DNA of 18,455 nt from Coemansia sp. RSA 922. Its lineage: Eukaryota > Kickxellomycota > Kickxellomycetes > Kickxellales > Kickxellaceae. Both the position numbers and the translations under genes were made by a program. The notes under the pieces were generated by a model. It was not told where the DNA came from. It was given only the letters and a program-made list of their open reading frames with translations, and ran no database searches. Each line of letters starts with the position of its first letter. Position 1 is the first letter of the stretch. The stretch lies in contig JANBQS010000422.1 in the NCBI GenBank assembly GCA_027577415.1, positions 1-18,455 of the forward strand, in the 5' to 3' direction. Shown piece by piece: positions 15,026-18,455 of the stretch.

Positions 15026-15878
15026 AGTTGTAAAGTATTTTGTATTGTATCGCTGGTGGTAGACCACAACATCAAGACCAATGGACGACATGGACACTAA
15101 GAAGAAGGGTTTAGGTAGGCTGAAATAATGTAATTAATAGAAATGTTTGAAAAGACACTCCCAAGGTATCAGTGCCTAGAGATTTTAGACAAGAAGTAAG
15201 CCTGCCTCTTCCATGCATGTGTAAAGCACAGTTGTCTAAACCTTCCTGAGAAGGTACAACTTGTCATCTGATTCACTTCCCTGCATGTGCTATGCAGTTG
15301 AATTTGACACAGATGCATTATCTATGTCATGAGTGTTGAGAAATCTAGAAAACTAGTTATTAGACAAGTATTCAAGAGCACAAAAATAATTAATAATAGC
15401 GCTGAGCTGAAGAAAAGCGAGTGCAAAAACAAAGTACTCTCTTTGCATCTGGCTTTGCACACAATAATATACAGGCAATGTGACACGTGTGCTATTGTGT
15501 TGTATCGCAACCACAAAAGCTGAACTTTGACATTTGAATGTAGTGTAGCGGAGTGTTGCCAGTGGTAAATAAAGAGTAGCTGTATGTTTAATAGTGAGAA
15601 TGATAGTGAGAATGGTTAAACCCAAATACAACTTACGACGAGGTATTGTTTATATATCTTTCTGGCTGCCTTCTTCTAGAGCCATACGCAGGAAGAGCCA
15701 GACAAACGCAGTATTGCTATTTGGGGTGTGGTTGCCGGTAGCCCATAGATCCCTGTCGGCAGTACTCCACGTGGACTGTCAGGCCGGTTGTCTGTATCAT
15801 TGTGCGGCTCTGGAACACGCGCAACAAATGCATAAATTAGAAAACACACTGACAAGCAAAAAAAACCGAGTAGATTGC
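15026..15878. other. AT-rich gap between the duplicated copies
   Basis: No recognisable gene. Present are an ATG in a good context (15080, ACCAATGG) opening a frame of only 15 codons that could be a first exon (a GTAGGC donor-like site follows), a 64-codon ORF at 15329-15523 with no recognisable motif, and a loose direct repeat CTTCC-TGCATGTG...CAGTTG near 15208 and 15276. I treat the whole as non-coding or decayed until transcripts are seen. Confidence 0.5.
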
Positions 15879-15888
15879 TATATAAAAG
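15879..15888 (+). promoter_or_regulatory. TATA box for small C2H2 ORF
   Basis: TATATAAAAG is a strong TATA match about 110 bp upstream of the ATG at 15997. A pyrimidine-rich leader (CTATCTCCACCCCC) lies between them, as in other genes of this window. Confidence 0.5.
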
Positions 15889-15996
15889 CACACCTGGCGC
15901 CGAGAGATCTGACCAGAGTAATTCCTTGCCACCTATACCTTTTTATCTCCTAACTATCTCCACCCCCTTTTAAAGCCATACAAACAACGTGTTAGC

Positions 15997-16152
15997 ATGC
16001 AGACTTACGATTTAGCGTTGATGTACTCGCGCACGTGTAGATTTTGCAGAGTATCATTTGAGACAGACATGCTTTTCGTAGCACACGCCAAGTCATTCCA
16101 CCCAGAATTGCCTGTAGATTTTTGCCGCTCGGTAAAGATACCTAGGTCTTAA
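15997..16152 (+). CDS. Very small protein with one C2H2 zinc-finger motif
   Basis: A 51-codon ORF. Residues 14-35 read CRFCRVSFETDMLFVAH then AKSFH. This satisfies C-x2-C-x12-H-x4-H with the hydrophobic positions of the classical finger (F three residues after the second Cys, F at the usual Leu place two residues before the first His). A TATA box sits about 110 bp upstream. The frame may not end at the TAA: a GTAAAG donor at 16132 and a TTTAG acceptor near 16188 would replace the last six codons by about 14 others, also in frame. It may be a fragment of a larger zinc-finger gene or a genuine microprotein; nothing shows expression. It lies tail-to-tail with the copy B gene, 148 bp apart. Confidence 0.4.
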   Translation: MQTYDLALMYSRTCRFCRVSFETDMLFVAHAKSFHPELPVDFCRSVKIPRS

Positions 16153-16300
16153 GGTTTCTCTTAGTCTCTTTGAGTAATTTATATTTAGCAGATATATTCT
16201 GTATTGAAACCAACAATGTCGCTAATTGACTAAAGGTAGCTCCAGTTGCCATGAGACTAAAAAAACTACTGGTGGACGCCACATGGCCCAAGTGGTCATT

Positions 16301-16708
16301 CTACACGAGCTTCAGGTTTAATATCTTTGTGATAAGTTCTTTAGTGATCCATTTAGAAGTGGTGGGTTCTGGTTTATCCGTTATAAACACACACCCTGTA
16401 GTTCCAAAATCGAACGGCAACACGTCGTCTAGTCCACAGCTGTACCAATTAATATGATCACGAGAAATACTTGCTTTTATAGAGGGCCAATTTATCATCT
16501 CTTCACTAGTATTGCCATTTTCACAGAGATTGGCTAATAAACTCCGTGCAGTAAAATTCTTGTCGTATTGTATGCTTAAAGCGTCCACCTTTCTCCTGCC
16601 AACGTGAAACACACATGCCACATAAACTTCGTTACAGGCAGGTACAACTTCCTCTGGTGCCCTTAGCGGAGCGTTATGAAATAGTTCTTCGCGGCTCTGG
16701 TAAAACAT
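16301..16708 (-). CDS. Small unknown protein, copy B (135 aa)
   Basis: Intact ORF from ATG 16708, 81 bp downstream of a TATA box. The longer open frame up to 16864 runs through that TATA box, so its upstream part is promoter. No signal peptide or membrane span. Visible features: SREELFH near the start, VACVFHVGRRKV (30-41), TARSLLANLCEN (53-64), IKASISRDHINW (77-88), GLDDVLP (92-98), VFITDKPEP (107-115) and C-terminal LKLV. It is homologous to copy A (about a third of positions by eye) and lines up almost without gaps with the protein at 17273-17671. The alternating hydrophobic strand, helix and strand pattern is compatible with a ubiquitin-like (beta-grasp) fold, as in the N-termini of Crinkler proteins, but that is only a guess. 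Function unknown. Confidence 0.6.
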   Translation of the reverse strand: MFYQSREELFHNAPLRAPEEVVPACNEVYVACVFHVGRRKVDALSIQYDKNFTARSLLANLCENGNTSEEMINWPSIKASISRDHINWYSCGLDDVLPFDFGTTGCVFITDKPEPTTSKWITKELITKILNLKLV

Positions 16709-17272
16709 GTTTAGTGAGGCCAATGGTTGGAAGAAAACTAGAGAGGATGAGGGGAAAATACAATTGAAGGGAAGGGAGAGGGCTCCCTCTTTAAATACCG
16801 TCGCGTTAGTCGCCAACAGTAGGTGCTGGACGGACAAAAACCAAGCTGCTGTTGCTAGCCTCAAGTGTCGATGACGTTTTAAAGTGCCTTTTGGGGGGGG
16901 GGGAATCTAAAGCTCGTCATTGGGCTCTTTCTGTGTCTTATTGTACTATCACTAGCAAGGAATGTGCAATTATTGCAAAGGCACTTCGCAAAAAGCCTTT
17001 TCCATCCTTTGTTAAAAGAAAACCACACACCCCCCCCCAACAAAAAGTGTAGTAGTTGGTGCTGTTCTCCAAGACAAGTGCCTAGCGAATGCCAGATTCC
17101 TCTCACGCAAGGGTGGTGGCCTCCGCTGGCACTTTCATGTGCGCTTTTTCCTTTTCTCCTGTCCCAATTGCCTAGCCTAGATTCCTACTAATATACTGAG
17201 AATATATACTAAAAATAATGGAACTAAAGACACGATAAAACAAAAAGGTGCTAATAATGTCAGTATAGTAGC
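16709..17272. other. Promoter region of copy B and spacer
   Basis: It holds the copy B core promoter (TATTTAAAG on the minus strand at 16789-16797), the GTGTCGATGACG motif near 16866, a run of 11 G (16893-16903), a run of 9 C (17030-17038), and beyond about 17165 AT-rich sequence without a supported gene. Short frames here lie across the homopolymers and are not called. Confidence 0.55.
16789..16797 (-). promoter_or_regulatory. TATA box of copy B gene
   Basis: The minus strand reads TATTTAAAG, identical to copy A, 81 bp upstream of the ATG at 16708. This spacing suits a leader of about 50 nt. Confidence 0.6.
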
Positions 17273-17671
17273 TTACACCGAAACAAGGAATAGCTCTGGA
17301 GTGGTTTGCAGTTCTCGTTCGGCATAATCTTGAGTTTCACGGCTAGTTACCTGCATATGCATCTCCATGCCAGGCTTCATTTCAAGGTTAACGCCGAGGT
17401 TGTCTACAATTCTTTGGCAGCTATTGTCAGTCGATACCGCAATATGCAACCCTGCAATATCTTCATCACCGGTGATATGCTCGTTTTTGATCAAATCGTT
17501 AATAACCTCCATTGCGGTCATGCCAGGTTTGAAATACATGTAATGCGTGACACCACATCTACCAGCAATATTGTACTCAATCTCAATTAGATACATAAGC
17601 AAGTTAATGTCAGTATCACGAAAGGACGTACGTTTTTGCCATTTTGCAGCACTAGGAGAGCTCATGGTCAT
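17273..17671 (-). CDS. Small unknown protein, divergent third family member (132 aa)
   Basis: ORF from ATG 17671 (MTMSSPSAAKW), or from the second ATG at 17665. The longer frame up to 17851 starts at a non-ATG codon and crosses the TATA-like TTTATATA (17707-17714), so it is not used. There is no signal peptide or membrane span. Against the copy B protein, G37-R38 and V41 fall at the same positions. TAMEVINDLIKN matches TARSLLANLCEN with an offset of one, and GLHIAVSTDN and LGVNLEMKPG fall where B has IKASISRDH and LDDVLPFDFG. The two proteins differ by three residues in length. At DNA level it is unrelated to copies A and B, so it would be an old paralogue. I do not recognise the family. Confidence 0.55.
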   Translation of the reverse strand: MTMSSPSAAKWQKRTSFRDTDINLLMYLIEIEYNIAGRCGVTHYMYFKPGMTAMEVINDLIKNEHITGDEDIAGLHIAVSTDNSCQRIVDNLGVNLEMKPGMEMHMQVTSRETQDYAERELQTTPELFLVSV

Positions 17672-17951
17672 ACACAGTTTAAATAATAAGCGATGAGCGT
17701 GCAAAATATATAAATGGAAAAAATTTTTTACTCGTGATAAACGGGAAGGAGCAATGCCTGCACGTTTTTTTTCTAAAGCAGGTGGCTGGACGCTTCTCAA
17801 GACCAAAGGTAAAAAGAACGCCTTTTCTCCTTGTTCAAGTTCAAAGAGCAAAAGAGAATCCCTTTCTTATTTCAAAGGAAGAAAGAAAAGGGAGAAAAGG
17901 GGAAAAGAATACGGCTCTGCAGCATGAGACGCCCATGAGCATGGAATCGCG
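17672..17951. other. Spacer upstream of third family member
   Basis: A 280-bp purine/pyrimidine-biased spacer with a TATA-like TTTATATA (minus, 17707-17714) and a T8 run near 17765. A purine tract (AAAGGAAGAAAGAAAAGGGA and neighbours, about 17873-17908) separates the gene at 17273 from the 3' end of the next gene. It shows no similarity to the upstream region of copies A/B. Confidence 0.4.
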
Positions 17952-18455
17952 CTAGAGATTGAAACCAAGATATTTGTAGCTGGGATATCCCCGGACGTGG
18001 CCAGTATTGTTAACCAAAGACAGCAAATCGAGCCGCTCAACGGTCTGAGATCCAAAATCGTGGTCTATCGATACCAAATACATACAAAAAATAATAATTT
18101 GGTTAGCAGCCTCTGAATACAGGAATAAGCTGGCAGTGCTTGTACAGTACTTACTTTCAAACCGTTGAATTACGGACGCCGGGATGCCAAAAAAGTCGTT
18201 TAGGGTTAGCTTCCGTGCAATACCGTCCTCGACCACCACACCGTTGTTATGTTTCGTCGCCGATTTGAAAGAAGCGGTTGCCTCTCGCTTTTTGCGTGAT
18301 AGGTCAGCGCCATGAAGCTTCATAAGCGTGATACGAGGACTCCAAACAGAAACCTTCCCGTCGGAAAGCGCAAACTCGGCTCCACTAGGAATCACATTAC
18401 CCTCGAAGAACGGTATACGCGGTGGCATCTCACTGGCCTTAGCTACGTATCCCAA
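17952..18455 (-). CDS. Unknown protein, 5' partial, with one intron
   Basis: Two coding blocks: 18155 to the window edge, and 17952-18064. The intron 18065-18154 has a GTAAGT donor, a TGCTAAC branch point and a GATAG acceptor, all on the minus strand. It is 90 nt long and has no stop, so the unspliced frame is open too. Spliced, FE-N-HDFGSQT joins the blocks. The frame is open to the window edge; an ATG at 18428 (MPPRIPFFEG) could be the start, or the gene may continue outside. The protein is soluble-looking, with basic stretch LSRKKREAT and C-terminus PSYKYLGFNL. No domain recognised. Confidence 0.55.
   Translation of the reverse strand: MGYVAKASEMPPRIPFFEGNVIPSGAEFALSDGKVSVWSPRITLMKLHGADLSRKKREATASFKSATKHNNGVVVEDGIARKLTLNDFFGIPASVIQRFESKYCTSTASLFLYSEAANQIIIFCMYLVSIDHDFGSQTVERLDLLSLVNNTGHVRGYPSYKYLGFNL
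18065..18154 (-). other. Intron with canonical donor and branch point
   Basis: GTAAGT at the 5' end, TGCTAAC about 37 nt before the acceptor, a T-rich stretch, then GATAG. This is the clearest intron in the window and shows the splice grammar of the organism. Confidence 0.75.

Larger units (their letters stand above)
16215..17165 (-). repeat. Duplicated segment, copy B
   Basis: Counterpart of the segment at about 13870-15025, in the same orientation about 2.35 kb away. It contains the intact small-protein gene, an identical TATA block, one upstream unit, and the terminal ATTCCTC...GGTGGCCTCCGCTGG block. It differs by an 11-G run and a 9-C run in the upstream part. Confidence 0.75.

Noticed and set aside
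15080..15127. ATG in a strong context opening MDDMDTKKKGLGRLK
   Set aside because: It stops after 15 codons. A GTAGGC donor could make it a first exon, but no downstream exon could be assigned.
15329..15523. 64-codon plus-strand ORF with an ATG
   Set aside because: AT-rich, no motif, no promoter-like sequence; overlaps an equally long frame on the other strand.
15676..15891. 71-codon minus-strand frame with a hydrophobic start resembling a signal peptide
   Set aside because: It begins with GTG and has no ATG; its start overlaps the TATA box facing the other way.
1..18455. tRNA, rRNA, CRISPR, transposase or virus-like genes
   Set aside because: I looked for tRNA B-box-like sequence, repeat-spacer arrays and transposase or polymerase motifs and found none. 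A covariance-model scan would be more sensitive for small RNAs.

Overview
The window looks like nuclear DNA of a fungus. It carries a copper-fist transcription factor, ERG28, TVP18, TOM22 and a carboxypeptidase Y. Genes are compact and mostly intron-free, with pyrimidine-rich promoters and ATG starts in A/C-rich contexts. Where introns are visible they use GTAAGT donors, and one has a clear TGCTAAC-type branch point. ENDOV and ZW10 together with a nearly intron-free layout suggest an early-diverging lineage (perhaps Kickxellomycotina). That placement is a guess from gene content, not a demonstrated one.

Left and middle part (1-13831) is a dense housekeeping block. In order it holds: a copper-fist transcription factor cut by the left edge (+); the PP4-type Ser/Thr phosphatase catalytic subunit (+); a 4-coumarate:CoA-ligase-like acyl-CoA synthetase (-); endonuclease V (-); a ZW10 homologue (+); TOM22 (-); a WKF-domain protein with a Lys/Asp/Ser/Glu tail (+); ERG28 (-); TVP18 (+); and a secreted or vacuolar carboxypeptidase Y-type serine carboxypeptidase (+). 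TOM22/WKF and ERG28/TVP18 are head-to-head pairs sharing 250-290 bp promoters. ENDOV/ZW10 is also divergent. PP4/ligase and ZW10/TOM22 are tail-to-tail, the latter only 35 bp apart. The genes do not form one pathway. Shared themes are copper control, vesicle traffic (ZW10, TVP18, vacuolar CPY), mitochondrial import (TOM22) and sterol synthesis (ERG28).

Right part (13832-18455) changes in character. It is more AT-rich, gene-poor and repetitive, and I recognise no family in it. It contains a duplication of about 1 kb (about 13870-15025 and about 16215-17165). Each copy has a TATA-driven minus-strand gene for a small protein. One copy is intact (135 aa) and the other looks frameshifted. A third gene at 17273-17671 (132 aa) lines up almost without gaps with the intact copy although its DNA is unrelated, so these appear to be members of a small-protein family unknown to me. 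Between the duplicates lies a very short ORF that fits a classical C2H2 zinc finger exactly, with its own TATA box. A partial unknown gene with a 90-nt, stop-free, phase-neutral intron runs off the right edge.

The main candidate for something undescribed is this right-hand cluster. Secondary points are the regularly spaced Cys-Cys pairs and the exact 36-residue repeat in the copper-fist protein.
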